A stretch of DNA of 64,000 nucleotides. Origin: Tubulanus polymorphus (Eukaryota > Nemertea > Palaeonemertea > Tubulaniformes > Tubulanidae). Below are positions 24,203 to 38,200 of this stretch, in pieces. The stretch spans positions 25,532,485 to 25,596,484 of the forward strand of contig NC_134027.1 in NCBI RefSeq assembly GCF_964204645.1. Reading direction: 5' to 3'. Both the position numbers and the translations under genes were made by a program. The notes beneath the pieces were generated by a model. The model was not told where the DNA came from. It worked only from the letters and a program-made list of their open reading frames with translations, and searched no databases. Within the stretch, counting starts at the first letter, position 1. Every line of letters begins with the position of its first letter.

Positions 24203-26720
24203 GTAAGTAGTTTCTTTTCGGATTAAACCATTTCATTCCTGGTAATCAACTAAGTAATCTATGATATAGGCCCTAAATAATCCTACTGGGCCCAGTTTGA
24301 CGAAAAGTTAAAATCTTTAATTCGTGGTTTAATATTTTCAATGAGGACAACAATTCGAATGAAACCATTTTAAGCTTCATCTTTTTCATGAAACATGGTG
24401 ACATTTTCTGTGTGAATCAAGATTAATTAGATGCATTATTGTTTTTTTTTTAAAGTACCGTTTGGTTACCTAGTATTTGTTTTCATGTAAACGGTTCACT
24501 GACCTTGGCGTTCTATTCATACCTACAAACCTTGTTCATTAAGGTCGCTTGAATCAGGTGATTATTTCGACCCAATTAACGACCCGGTCTCTTGCCGATA
24601 AACATTCTTTTGAATTCGGTTTTACGCGAAAGTTTAGTTCACATTGAAAGTCGCTGAATTGCGAAATATTCTAAAAAGCGTGTCGTTTCCAACTACAATG
24701 ACATTGATTTTATTGAATGGGGACTTCATATCATTCTTTGTCCAATGATTTTGGTTTTAGTAATTAGCTTTCCAGATTACAGGATAGATCAGCTTTTCTT
24801 GCCCAATAAGGCATTTCCAGAAATTACAACATAACGCGATAACTTGGCCCACACGACAAGCTTTATAACTAATGGCAGGAAAATTTAGTTGTATTCACCT
24901 CAATTTTCATTCCTGAATTGACTTTAAATGTTACCGGTATATGGAAAATAATTGTCCGATAGAATGAAAATAAGTTATGTGTTTTCGAGAGTTATCAGTG
25001 TTATCGGACTGGATTAGATCTTCAGATTAGTAGATAAGTGTTGATGCTAAGCAGACGTTTCGTTGACTAATTGACATTTTTGCGCTATAGACCTGTGAAC
25101 TTCTGCTCGTTGTTTTTCTCCTCAAGATGAAAGTTGATATCGTGAAGAAGTTATCGTCCTTGGATTGTTCGTTTTAAAGGGACTGCAGCCTTTGAAGCGT
25201 TTCGCGCACCGCGCTCGTTACGCAGCACTGGTAGCGAATTATCACCAGACAAATTTTTTTGTCTGAAAACTCCTCCGACTGACGGTGAAACCGGTGAGTT
25301 TAGAAGAAGCACACCGCACATCAGACAGCGTTTCATCTGTTTCCAATGATTTACACGCGGCGACTAATGACCGAATCAGTGGCGTATCGCGAAATGTCAT
25401 TTTGTTGATCAATAAAAATTGTCACGATGACGACGACGACGACGACGTCTGAAACTGTGTCTCGAATTCACAGAACAGACGTCATTCCCCTCACCTGCTC
25501 TCTCTCTCTCCCTCTCTCCCACTCACTAGATCTCCCTCTCACTCCCTCTCACTTGTTCTTCCGCCAAACTATGACTCTCTTTCTGACTTGCTCTCTCCCT
25601 CTCCCTATTACTCCCTCTTTCTTTGGCCTCGCTCCCTCTCCCTCTCCCCACTCCCTCCCCTCCCTCTCTTGCTTGCTATAATACCTCTATTTATCGTCAG
25701 TGAGACACTGATGACATTTTATCTGCGCTTGTTAATTCTCAATCAATAAGCGAAAATTCTTTCTCGTATTGTGTGTGAAATATCAATCAATGGAAGCTGC
25801 ATTCATCGTACGGAGCGTTGATACGTCGATACGACATGATACGCGTATCTCAGCTCATTCAACAGTCAACAGACGTTTCACTATCATTCTACAACAAACT
25901 CTTGTAACCAGCAAACCTGACGACTCGAAATTTCATTAGAACACGTTTATTTTTCTACTGCGTTTAGGCCTATTGAATAATGTGCAAAAACATGTTTGAA
26001 ACAGTATCAAAGTATCTGAAAAAAAATTTACTCCAAAATTAATGACATTTATTATGTGTGTGTTGGATTATTGGTCGCCATGAAAACGGTTTATGATTAA
26101 AATGGTTCAGTTTGAAATATTGTCCTCATCGAAAACACGAAGTGAACAGCAATGAAACCGGAACTTTGAGCGAAAATTTTTCATGAAATGCAAAATATCG
26201 GAGGGAGGCAATAAGTTTAGATTAGTTCTCATCAACTGAATGAAACTAATCTTCATCGACTGTTTCTATGGCGTAATGATGTATTTCAGTACTACTACAG
26301 TACTGTACCGGTACCGGTAATCAATCCTATTGATTGGCTTCGTCTAGACTAATACGCGCTAACTGCGTAATATATGCCAGATTTGACTATAGATTTTTGA
26401 TTTAGTTCATTTCGTAGTCGATAATTATCGGTTCGGATATTCATCGATAAAGCTTGTCTAGGGTCGGCGCGGCTGGCGATATTTTCACTTCGGTTCCCTC
26501 ATTAAACAGATGCAGCTTTTTCTATTGTACAGATGTCTCTCTCATTGTGAAATATGAAAACTTAATCTACAGGAACCAGTATCATATATATAGATGTACG
26601 TAGTATTGTTATCACTGCTGGAGGTAGGGCTTACATTATATTATACTATTGATAAAATACTAGATCTGTCTTAAGACGATAATCTTTAGAAAATCACACA
26701 GTAATAACGAAAAAATAACG

Positions 26721-26892
26721 TAAAGTCGGAAAACGTTTCCTCGGACTAATATTTTATTCAACGTTTCGACTATATTCTAATAGTCATCTTCAGTATTGCT
26801 GAAGATGTCTATAAGGATATAGTCGAAATGTTGAATAAACTACTAGCCCGAGGAAACAGTTTTGGACTCGATACTATTTTTGCGCTATTATT
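26721..26892. mobile_element. Palindromic element with two hammerhead-like cores, family B
   Basis: Minus core 26759-26793 reads CUGAAGA, stem II (GACUAU/AUAGUC), CGAAACGUU. The plus core at 26799-26833 is similar but has GAAAUGUU. The arms diverge, and stem I next to the core does not pair well, so these copies are probably decayed. A TTATTGTGGGA end motif at about 26888 is shared with the elements at 41769, 50651 and 61851. Confidence 0.5.
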
Positions 26893-28479
26893 GTGGGAAT
26901 TTCTACATATGGCTTATATCATCGATGTTTGAATGGAAACAAAATCTTTAAGACACCTGGTAAGTCTTAATTTACTTGATTACAGTCAAATTTAGATAAT
27001 TTGTCTGTTTTTTTTCAGTCGCAATTCATGTATTTCCAATTCAATTTTTATGCTAAGCTTAGTATAAGTCACCTTTCAGATAAGTTGTCATATCATTGAA
27101 TTTGTCCCTATTTTTGAGTCCCAATATAATATATATTTCCAGTTCAATTTACTTAGTGTAAGTCATTGCATGGATAAGTCATCATACTATTGAAGTTGTC
27201 TTTATTTTTGAGTCCTAATTTCTATCTCCCATTCAGTTTACTAAGCATCGATTGTCATTTGGCTAAGTTGTCAACATACTCGTTCCAACTACAAGTCTAG
27301 TAGATATAGAACTAATTGTAGAGTGAAATATTAAATTGCGTGGCTGGTTCCGGTGCTGTATAAAATGTTGCACCATTTGCGTCCATCCGTCCACTATTTG
27401 ACACAGTTCGATATGAACCGTTGTTCGCGCTGGTATCATGTGTTGTCCCTCCAACTGTTGAATTGTGTCGTCCGTTTACGGCTCACAGTTGTCGTTATTC
27501 GTTGCTCTGTTGGATATTACCGGCACAGAAGATGGTCGTGTCGAGCGAGATGCTTCCTAATTAATTGCTTCCACCGTGGTACGTAAATAGAACCGGGCGT
27601 TTACGGGTGAATAGCTAAATAGCGCGTTTCAGCTTTATAGATCTCAAGAGCTCGAAACCCCGGAGTTTGAGGGTTTGGGGGTTAACATTTGACTCGATGA
27701 AGTTACAATAACAGTCATACACGCTTAATCAGTTTAATCCAGATTTCATTATAAACCGGATATTTACGGTTCACTTATACATCAATTAAATGTAATACAT
27801 CAATTAAATTTAATACATCAATTAAATTTAATACATCAATTAAATTTAATACATAGATTAGATGTATGTAAAATGTGGAATTCTCATGATGGGAAGAATT
27901 TTGATGGTCTGGTTCCGTGGTAATGATTCATTTGACAATAGTTCCTGGGGCAGATCTAAGGAGAAGGTGCAGGGGATGCAACCCCCTCCCTTAGAATCCC
28001 AAGTTCCCCGATATATCAAGGAAAGAGGTGAAATATTGACTACAGAATATCAACCAATGCTTAAAAAGTTTGAATTCATAAGCTTATTCTCTGTACTTCG
28101 GAAAAATTAGGTAATATGTTTTGTGATAATTGGGTGCCTATTTAGAGTTATATGATATGCCCTATCCCGGGGATGCACCCCTCCCTGAATCATCAGACCC
28201 TAGATCCGCCCCTTAGTTCTAACTCTTGAGTCAAATTCGAACTCACAACCGTCGTACTGATAGAATGGATGGAATATATCTGCGTATGAGAGAGTATGAT
28301 ATATGAAGTCTGCAGCTGTGTCACATACATCATAATACACTAAACAAAGTCTATCATTCAATATTCGATATAATGAATCGTTGATACCTGCGTAGATTGC
28401 CTGAGCTATTAATCACAGTTTACTGCCGACGTTGCTGATCTAGGGACGTCCTGCAGACTTAGGCATAACTTGTATATAC

Positions 28480-29170
28480 CCCAACCTTTATATAACTCTG
28501 CCCTGAGATCAGGTTTTATCATTGATACCCAGTCTATAAAACAAGGCCCGGGTTAAGGATTTATCCCTAGGGATACCTTTGATATCCAGTATATAAAAAG
28601 GTTAAAGAACTTTGCCTATGGGGATGATTTTGTACCCAGTCTATAAAAGGTTGATGAATTATCCCTAGGGATACCGTTGATATCCATTATATAAAAAGGT
28701 TAAAGAATTATGGCTATGGGGATGATTTTGAACCCAGTCTGAAAAAAGGTTGATGAATTATCCCTAGGGATACCTTTGATATCCAGTATATAAAAAGGTT
28801 AAAGAATTATGGCTATGGGGATGATTTTGAACCCAGTCTGTAAAAGGTTGATGAATTATCCCTAGGGATAACTTTCATACCTGATATAGCACTGATTAAG
28901 CATTCATTCATAGGGACAATTTTGATACCCAATGTATCAAAGATTAAGGATTTATTCCTAGGGATAAATTTGATACCCAGTCTATAAAAGGTTATGAAAT
29001 TATCTCTAAGGATACATTTGATACCCAGTCTATAAAACGTTATGAAATTATCCCTAAGGATACATTTGATACCCAGTCTATAAAACGTTATGAAATTATC
29101 CCTAAGGATACATTTGATACCCGGTCTATAAAGAGGTTAATGAATTAACCCTAGGGATAACTTTGATACG
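28480..29170 (+). repeat. Large minisatellite, 50-60 bp units
   Basis: About twelve units with GATACCCAGTCTATAAAA and ATTATCCCTAGGGATA. It ends about 50 bases before the acceptor of the first GRAMD4 coding exon. The same unit occurs in a POLG intron and in another GRAMD4 intron. Confidence 0.8.
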
Positions 29171-29229
29171 CACTCCATTGATTTTTTTTTATTAAAAAAT
29201 TGTGATATTTTCAATATTTTCAGGTAACC

Positions 29230-29244
29230 ATGGTGTTTAGTTGA
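29230..29244 (+). promoter_or_regulatory. Minimal upstream reading frame in the GRAMD4 leader
   Basis: ACCATGG at 29227-29233 is an ideal start context. The frame is Met-Val-Phe-Ser-stop, and the stop ends two bases before the GRAMD4 ATG at 29247. It exists only if the acceptor at 29223 is used; an AG at 29239-29240 would remove it. Confidence 0.45.
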
Positions 29245-29246
29245 TA

Positions 29247-32200
29247 ATGAGTTTGAGAAATGCGTTTAAAGCTAAATTCCGCAGCCTCGATCGGGATTTC
29301 TCGCGGGACGAACGAGACGCTCCTCACGTCACTAGTAAATCGTTGAGTTTATCCGAAGATGACGGACATCTACCTGAGGACGGTATCAGCTCCAGTTCCC
29401 ATGGCGACCAATTCAAGGATTGCATGGAAGAGGTGACTAATTGAAGAAATTGATTTGAAGTTGTTAATTGTGGTGTTAGTGGGCGGGGTAGGGGGTGTCT
29501 GTCGCCAGTTCCATAGTCATTGCACCCAAAAGTGGTCTTAATTCTTTAGATTAGTCTTAAGTTGTCAGTGGTTTTAAAACAAAATTAGCTTAAACTGGTC
29601 TGAAGTTGTTTGATTGGTTATGGAACCAAAATGTACTTAGACTGGTCTTAAGTTGTTAGATTGGTTATAGAACTAAACTGAGTTGAGACTGGTCTTAAGT
29701 TGTTAGAATGGTTATAGAAACAAAATAAGCTTAAACTGGTCTGAAGTTATTAGATTGGTTATAGAAACAAAATAAGCTTAAACTGGTCTGAAGTTATTAG
29801 ATTGGTTATAGAACCAAAATGAGCTTAGACTGGTTTTAAGTTGTCAGATTGGTTATAGAACCAGCTTAGACTGGTCTTAAATCTATGACTACCGTGTAAC
29901 TGGCTCTAGGGGCTGGTTCCATAGTCTTTAGACCAGTCTAAGACCATTTTAGTTTTGTCAACTTCAGACCAGTCTTAAAATCTATGGTGACTTTAAGACT
30001 TAGGTCTTGACTATGAAACTTACCCTTGGGTTTCAGGTTTGATTTTCGAATTTTTTTGTGACAGCTTTTGATAAACGATATAAATTTGACTTGTTCTGTC
30101 TGCAGGAAACCACTGACAGCGGTGATGGCTGCGGAGATAAGCCGGATGGGATCAGCTCGTCAAAAATCAGCATCTCGAATATATCATTGTCTAAAAACAT
30201 TCACAACAACGACAGCAACTCGGCAGCAGCAGCAGCGGGATCGGGGAAACATCACGAGTTTAAAAACCGCGATGAAAAAGCGATCTACGAACTTCAGTTA
30301 ACGCAGCTCCAGGAGCAATTAGTGGCGGCCATGATCGAAAACCAAAATCTCGGTATGTTTTCATAATGCGGTTTTACGAAAGAATTCTCTTGCTCCGCGT
30401 CCAGTTTCAGGAATAAGTTCAATTCAGATTTTTGGTTTAGTCGCTATTGGTAATTCCATGCTTTCACCGAGGACAACGATTCAAAAACCTAAACGGTTTA
30501 AGCTCCGACTTTTTCATGAAATAGACCATGTCCCTGGCCTCCCTAAGTTTTTAATGTTGCAGCTTATATTCAGTCTCAGAAAAGCATTTTTTCTGAAGAC
30601 AAGATTTTGCCACTTTAGAAATAGAGTAGTCTTCTTCAGTGTTAATTGGTTTTATTTATATCAGTTGAATATCGTCCTTCGCTTCGAGGCATCATTTATT
30701 TCATCGTCTTTTTCCTCTAATCTCATCATCGCTTTTGAATGTGAGTATCGTTTTTCCAGCGTCGGATTTGAAAGCGTTTCGCGAACAAAACCAAGTGGAT
30801 AAATTGATGAGGCAACTCGACGTCGAAAGAGAACGGAACCAGAAACTAGTGAAAGAACTTAAACAGAATAGAAACAAAAAGTAGATATCTCTCCTCTGTC
30901 TGAGGGGGGCGGGTTAATATGGTAACAAGTTCCACAGACCCGAGTTGAGAATGATGGGAATAACTTCGATACCCAGTCTGTAGAACAAAGGCCATGTGAA
31001 GGATTTATCCGTAGGGATAACTTCGATGATACCCCGTCTAAGAAGTCAAGCCCAGGTTAAGGATTTATGTTTACGGGTAACTTTGATACCAGCCGCTAAA
31101 ACTGGGCCCAAAATACAACTTTGTAGGGTTAAGGATTATGGATTTATCAAGTTAAGGATTTATACCTTGGAGTAACTTCGATGCCAGTCTATAAAACTGG
31201 GCCCACATTAAGGATTTAACTTGGATAGAATTTGAAAAAGTTAGCTTTAATGCACTCATTCTATGGAACCAGGCTTGCTGACTATATTTTTGATGAACGC
31301 TTTTGTGATGTTGAATTGTAGGGTTTTAGATTCCCCGACGAAGTTGTTCATGTCTAAACAGAAGCTAGCTGACAGCACTGATAGCTGGGTCGACGTGGCC
31401 GATGAGGCTGAGACTTTCTTCTTACCGACACACGATGCAGGTATCAATCAATATGGGGTTTATAAACAACACGTCAAAAATAGTCTGCACAAATAATTGT
31501 GTAAAATCAGTATCAAAGTCATGAAAATGTGTGACAAGTTCTATGAAAAAAATGTCTGTTGAAATACTGTGATCCCCTTTTATTCCAAAGCTCTGAATTT
31601 ATGTACAAGCTGTGGTGTAGTTTGAGAAATTTTAATTTAATCCGTCCAGATTGTAACCCACCAGTATCTGCTTACGTTAAATTGTGAAAAAATTTGAAAA
31701 TTCCTGAGTTTATAAATCTGACACCTGGCATGGGTGAAAATGCAACAGCTGCCGGGATATTTTCCCTATTTATTTCTGCATTGTATTTCAAAGTGCTGTA
31801 GAAAACATGAAGAACGAGCGTACCACAATTTTTTTTTTTTTAAATATAATATTAGTTTATTGGCATCATAAGAAAAAGATTTTACAAAACATTATCACGC
31901 CATGAACGGCATTTTGGGCAAGACCACAATTTCTGAGAGCCTCTGTTAAGCATCCCTACTCGCGGCAGAGAACTGAGTTTTATCGAAAGCCGTACGTTTG
32001 ATTTCACGTTTAATTCAGGTCCTAAAACAGTGCGAACACGTTTTACCGAATGGTGCGTCAGTTTATTCTACGAGATTTGGGAAGATGTAATCGCTGAGCC
32101 GGAACAGGAACAGCAGGACGACGCTGAACCCGATCAATTAACCGTCAAAAAGTAACTCATCGCTTCGAAGTTTGAATCAAAAGATGGAATTAGTTCATAG

Positions 32201-35200
32201 TCATCGATTGTTTAATTCTGGGCCCAGTTTCGCAGTTGTGAGTTTAAAGTCAACTCTGAGTTAGAATTAGTTCACTTTCAATGTTTCACCTCTAGATCTT
32301 AATTTACAAGTGTTGAACTGGGGCCGGTTGTATAGTCATGACTTAAGACCAGTCTAAGACCAACTTAGTTGTATAGCCTATCAACAACCGGCCCCTGGGT
32401 CCTGGAGTCAAATCTTAGCTCACTTATCAACTCACAACTATGGAATTGTGCTTATATGAACTGTTTTTAACCGGAGAGTCAAAAGTCTGGCCCAACTTTT
32501 AAGTCAATTTCTCAACACATTTTTCTGTCATTTTCAGATTAAAGGAGAATTTAAAGCGTTCGCGTAGGTATCATTTTGTTTTAATCAGCGGCGCAAGATT
32601 TCAGCGTTGAGTTATATTCGGCGATGTGATATTTTCGGTGTTGTATTATTTTCGCTGGTTGTTTATTTTCAGATAACGCCAGTAAACCTATAATCAACAC
32701 GTATAAAGGCATGCAGAATTTATTCTCGTGGAAAACGCCTTCGCTTTCAATTATGGTTCTTTTGGTAAGTTTATTCTGTCATCGAGATCCAAGCGTTGAA
32801 CAGAATCTAGAAGCCAGTTGTACATGATGGACTTGAAAATGAACTTACCGGTTACCACCCATTTTCCCTCCAACGCCTGAGTTGAAGAGTTTTGAAAATG
32901 GTTCATGTAATTGACTCTTGAAAATAGCTCATTGAACTGAGTTATGAATTGAGTTATAAAAATGGTTGACAGAATTGAGTTCAAAATGGCTCATAGAATT
33001 AATTGAAATGTCACTGTTCTCAAGAGTTTTTCTGGCTCTAGTGATTTATAAGATTTGTTGATAATTTGTTTGTTTAATTATTATTTTCAGTTATATATCT
33101 ATTCGTTATGGCACGGATGGTTGCTGCCGGTCGTGTTGTTTCTTATCATCTTCAGATTGTTTATCAACTATCTTAAATACATGTAAGTACGGTATGAATA
33201 CATGAACGTCGATTCCTCGTTTTGAGAATTTCATCGCAAAATGTTCAACTACCGGTACGCGATTAATTCATCCTCGCGAACTTTATATCGGGATCTATTT
33301 CCACGATGGTTTTCTGAAATTCTTTTCATTACGTATTCAACTTGAAGGCCCATTTTTATGAACCAGTTCCAACTTTTATTCAAGGGGTTAGTGCAATAGT
33401 CATGAGGTCAATTGAGGCAATTAAAACCGGAACATGACTGTCAGTTGGGTGGGACTCATGACTCATAGAATTTGTTAATTTTGGATGTCTTAACTCTTTT
33501 AGTCAGATGGCCTATAACACTGACCCTTGTTTTCTAAATTTAGTTCATTTCTTATTTCATTTTTGCTTTATCTAAGTTTCATTGCAATAAAAGGTTATGG
33601 ATTTTACATTCTTGAATTTTTTATTGAACACTGGTACCTATTTTTACCATGTAGTTAGCGGTATACTTTCGGCGGAGTTAAAATGTTTAGATATCATGGA
33701 TATTTAGTCAGAAATACCTGATCAATGAACCATTTGATTATCTTGTCTATTTCAACTGGAAACTTGTAACAGGCTATTTGGTGTTGGTCTGGTTGGAACT
33801 GCAAGACAGTTAGTTCCAGCATGGATGGTATAATAGAAAGGATGTACAATAATGTAATCAATTATACATCCATGGTTCTAGCCAGTTCCTTTTCAGTTGT
33901 GAATAGTTGAGGTCATCTATGGTAGGGTTTGTATACTGATGGCACAGTCTTGATGCAATCAGTTGCAGAGTCCAGTTGCATAGTTGTGGTTTGGGTCCAA
34001 AATTCATCTTGAAATATAATTGGTCTTAAGTTGTTAAAAAGTGTGCTTAGACTGGTCAACTCTAGGACTAAGATAGTCCAAAACTTCATCGCGCTACTGG
34101 CCCCTCACGTGTTAACTGACCGAAGCATGTTTTCAGTATAGAAATTTGATGAAGTTGAATGGTTCATTGATGGAGTTGAGGGATGTGTTTAAGGTGTAGT
34201 TTATTTACAGCGGGTGGAGAGTCAATATACATTACCTAACGACAGAAGATGAGATGGGAGAGAAGGTTTGTACGATGTGTCCTCGAAAACCTAACGCGCG
34301 TTGAAAAACATTTCATTCTCAGCCCATCGGGTATACGTCCGAAAGTTTAACACATTGGCTGCTGAGTTATCTTGTTAGTTCCAGTTCAGCCATCATTGTC
34401 ACTACGAGTTATCACATAGTTCTGGTTCTGCCATCATAACCACAATAAGTTATCTGAAATGAAATATTTTTCATGTGCGTTAAGGGTTTGTAAACGATGT
34501 ATACTCTAACGACGTGCTGCTCTGATTTACGCTGTAACTAATTGTGTAGAAATTAATGGTTTTGAATATTACAGTTGACTCTGATTGCCTCAGACATTGT
34601 GGGACCTACAGATTCTCTCCGAGGTTCACAAATTCAGGGACATACGGAGCAGGGATGGGTCGTTATGACGATGAATTGGAGTAAGATATTGTAAAATATT
34701 GTCCAGTGGGGCACATGATAATATGATAATACGATGCAATTGATTCTGGGGTAATATGGAGTAATTGATTCTGGGGTAATATGGGGTAAATGGAGTCAAC
34801 TGTATAACCGATTAGGTCGTTGTGCAATACCCCGAACACCTTGAAGCTTTACATCGAAGCTTTAAACCTTACCCCGAAATCTATAACGCTTTCACCAAAA
34901 CTGATAGACTTCTATCCATAAACATTGTTTCTGGGCTCGATTTGTAGCAGAAAATCTGAAGGTCACGGCACCCTACAGAAATATTGAATCCGCATTATGA
35001 ATTTGTCTACGGAGGATGGGATGTATATTTCATCATTTTGAAAACTTAGGGTCATTCGTGATCGTATGATAAACTGACAAAGATTTCTGAATTCAAGCCC
35101 ACGCATGTTGAAATGGATTTTTCATGGTTCCCCCTCCTGCTCGTCTTCTAACCCCCGAATGTCTGTCGATCTTGTGGATACAATTTAAACGATGTGTTGT

Positions 35201-38200
35201 GTTTGCAGGGCAAACCAGAATGACCAGCCATACAGCGCGAAGGCTGTAAGTTCTTCTAAATAATTCAAACGGCATCGGGCAGATTTTTATTGTAGTTTAA
35301 TTCCTTCTATTTCGCTGTTTTAATTCGCACCACTTCAAGTATTTATTATATATGTATATATACATATATATATATACACATGAATGCATGGGTGAAAGTC
35401 ACCGTCAACAAGTTTTTCTACGTTTTTTCTCAAATTCTCTTCAGTTACCCTTCACAACACATTTTGTTCGTTTATTCAATTTTGGTCTTAGAAAATTGTT
35501 ATTTCATATTTTCATTCACTGTATTTTATATGTATATAAAAACGGAATATTTCATAAAAAATGTATCGAAAAGGCCCCCGGCCCCATATCGGGTAATTCT
35601 GGAGTGCTCTGTGGGGTGTGTGTACCTACCGTACAGAGCTATGTTGTTCTGAGTAAGCTTGTCGGCGTGATACGAAAAATCTTAATTCCTGACAAATTCT
35701 TAACAAGAGACATTATAACGGATACATCTGTTCATTTAACAATAATTTGATAATTCAATACAGTAAAGAAATGTTATTTGTATTTAAAAATTTGTCAGTT
35801 AATTCATAGCAAGGTTACAAGAAACATAGCTCTGTATTCGGTATCGTTTGTCTACATAAAAGCTTAGTTCACACTGCAAGTCGTGAGTTATGGGTAAAAT
35901 CTAGAACAATGGAATCTTGGTCCAATTCCAGAGTTGCCAGCGATATGAAGAGTTAACTCTGAATTAAGATTTGTTCATTTTCAATGATTTACCAGTTACT
36001 CAACTCAGAACTGTGGAAAAATAACATCTGGACGAGATCAAAATCGAGTCCAGTTTTAGTGAGGTTTATCAGAAGTGTGAACCCAGCTTTGAATTCAATG
36101 TTTGAATATTGTTTAACATAAATTTGTCTGTGAAAATTTAAAAGCAATTTCAAAAATGACCGAATTAATGAGTACAAATTCTGTAATTATGATTCAGGAA
36201 TCGGATGATAAAGATTTAGGAGTTTCGGATAAGTTCAATCTCGTGCTCCAAGTCGCGATCAAAGCACAAAATACACTTGGGTTGCTAGCGGACAACTTAG
36301 AAAAATTGAAAAAGTAAGTAGAGCTTGTAGCGGGGGGAGGGGTGTCATGGCGGGGGATTTGGCAGAGTGGTTCACAAAACATTTATTACTTCAAATACGA
36401 TACCGGTTAGAAGAATGCTGGAATAAGAAGATCGGTTTTAAGAGCTGTTTCTGAAAATGATTTCTATATCTTTGAAACTATTTGATAGAGAAACATTACA
36501 ATAGTTTTGGACAAACTAACTCTATTGAAATCTATTGATCTATTGCCAGAATTTGACCGACATCGGAGCGGAAAAGTTATGGTTATTTCCTGAATAAATG
36601 ACTTGTTGTTTTTCGTTTCAGTTTGTTGACGTGGCAGGATCCGAACGCGACGAAGAAACTGTTTACATTCCTGTGTTTAGCTTTCATTAGTTCCTGTGTG
36701 CTTCCGGGACAGTTACTCGTGCTTATCATGGGTAAGTACACAACTCAACTTTCATCGTTGTAAAACTATGGTTTTAAATTTTGATATCAATAACCCGACA
36801 CTAAGATTGAAAATTAAAGTCTGAAATGTTTCCTCGGGCCAGTGGTTTATTCAACATTTCGACTACATCCTAATCATTTATAGCAATACTAACTATTAGG
36901 ATATAGTTAAAACATTGAATAAACTACTAACTCAAAATAGCTTTTGTAACTTTTAATTCTAATGTCCAGGGGGCCGGTTCCATAGTCAGGGCTTAGACTT
37001 AAGACGATTCTAAGACAACTTAGTTCTATAGCCAATCTAACAACTTAAGACCAATCGTAAGATTTATGACCACTTTTGGTCTTAAGTCTTGACTACGGAA
37101 CCGGGCCCTGAAGTATTTTTCAACATATTTCTATTTTTTCTCCATCCAACAGGGGTTTATGCTGGTATAAAACTGTTCGTTATCGACTATATCTATCAAC
37201 GCTTTCCTAGAATTCGACAAAAACATGACACTGTTTACAAAATGTGGCAAGACTTGCCGACCGACCATCAATTAGAGAAACAAATGACTCATAACGTCAT
37301 TGATCGGGTAAGACTTGAATAAATGTCTGGAATAAGAAATAATGTATAATGATAATAATGATAATGATAAAATTTGTATAGCGCGATAATTCCATGCGAA
37401 AATAGCAAAGTTCAAATGCGCGTCTCCAGGGTAACATCAAGGTTGTTGAGTTTTGATCATAGATTTAAATTCATGAATTCAGTAACAGTAGACGACTGGG
37501 CTTGCCTCAGATCTCACTGTACTGATACATTTACTGTTAGTCTCAACGCTATTGATTCTGAACTCTGTGAAATATTTACAGCAGTCCCAACACGCTACCG
37601 AGTTCCCTGATTCTCAACTCAGTGAAATATTCACAGCAGTCCCAACGCTACCGAGTTCCTTGATTCTAAACTCGGTGAAATATTTTCAGCAGTCCCAACT
37701 CTTATTGTGTCTGATATTATATTCATTGTGAGACCTGTGAGCTAAATTGTCAAAATTTATAATTTTCTTTCAGTCAATAATCCCACCAAACGCCGACGAT
37801 ATTTATGAATTAAACGACGAATTCACCGGAGACGTTTCCCGCGACGATCGAATATTTCTCGACCTTTTCTCGTTACCGATTACGGAAATCCCTCTACCAG
37901 GTTGGTTACCATCTCACCCCAGTTCCACAGTTTTGAGGTAAAGATTCAGAGTTAACTCGCGGAAAATGAACTCATTTTAACTCATTGTTTACTTTAACTC
38001 ACAACTGTGGAACCGGATCTTGTTAAAATTTGAATTTCAGATTTTGAAACTGTCGATCAGTCCGTCTGCTATCTGTCTTCAAATCGGAATGTTCCATTTA
38101 TTGATAGGTTGGTCGGGTGGAAGAAGATGTACGTTAATCAACAGAGAAAAACCGTTGACGTCGGCGTTTAAAAACGGCAAACTTTATTTAACTCGGAGGT

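Larger units (their letters stand above)
24203..29223 (+). other. Probable GRAMD4 first intron, gene-free
   Basis: Five kilobases without conserved coding. It holds a CT-rich tract at 25495-25680 (CTCTCTCTCCCTCTC type), a hammerhead-type palindrome at 26721-26892, a 21-bp tandem (AATACATCAATTAAATTT, four units) at 27777-27862, and a large minisatellite at 28480-29170. Confidence 0.55.

Noticed and set aside
25427-25681. 84-codon frame rich in Ser, Leu and Pro
   Set aside because: It is a translation of the CT-rich tract.
32564-32571. Donor GTATCA after TCGCGTAG in GRAMD4
   Set aside because: Joining from it to 32673 gives an immediate stop; the GTAGGT donor at 32564 restores the frame.
35352-35750. 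132-codon frame starting with Ile/Tyr repeats
   Set aside because: The start lies in a TATA microsatellite inside a GRAMD4 intron and the rest shows no similarity to a known family.
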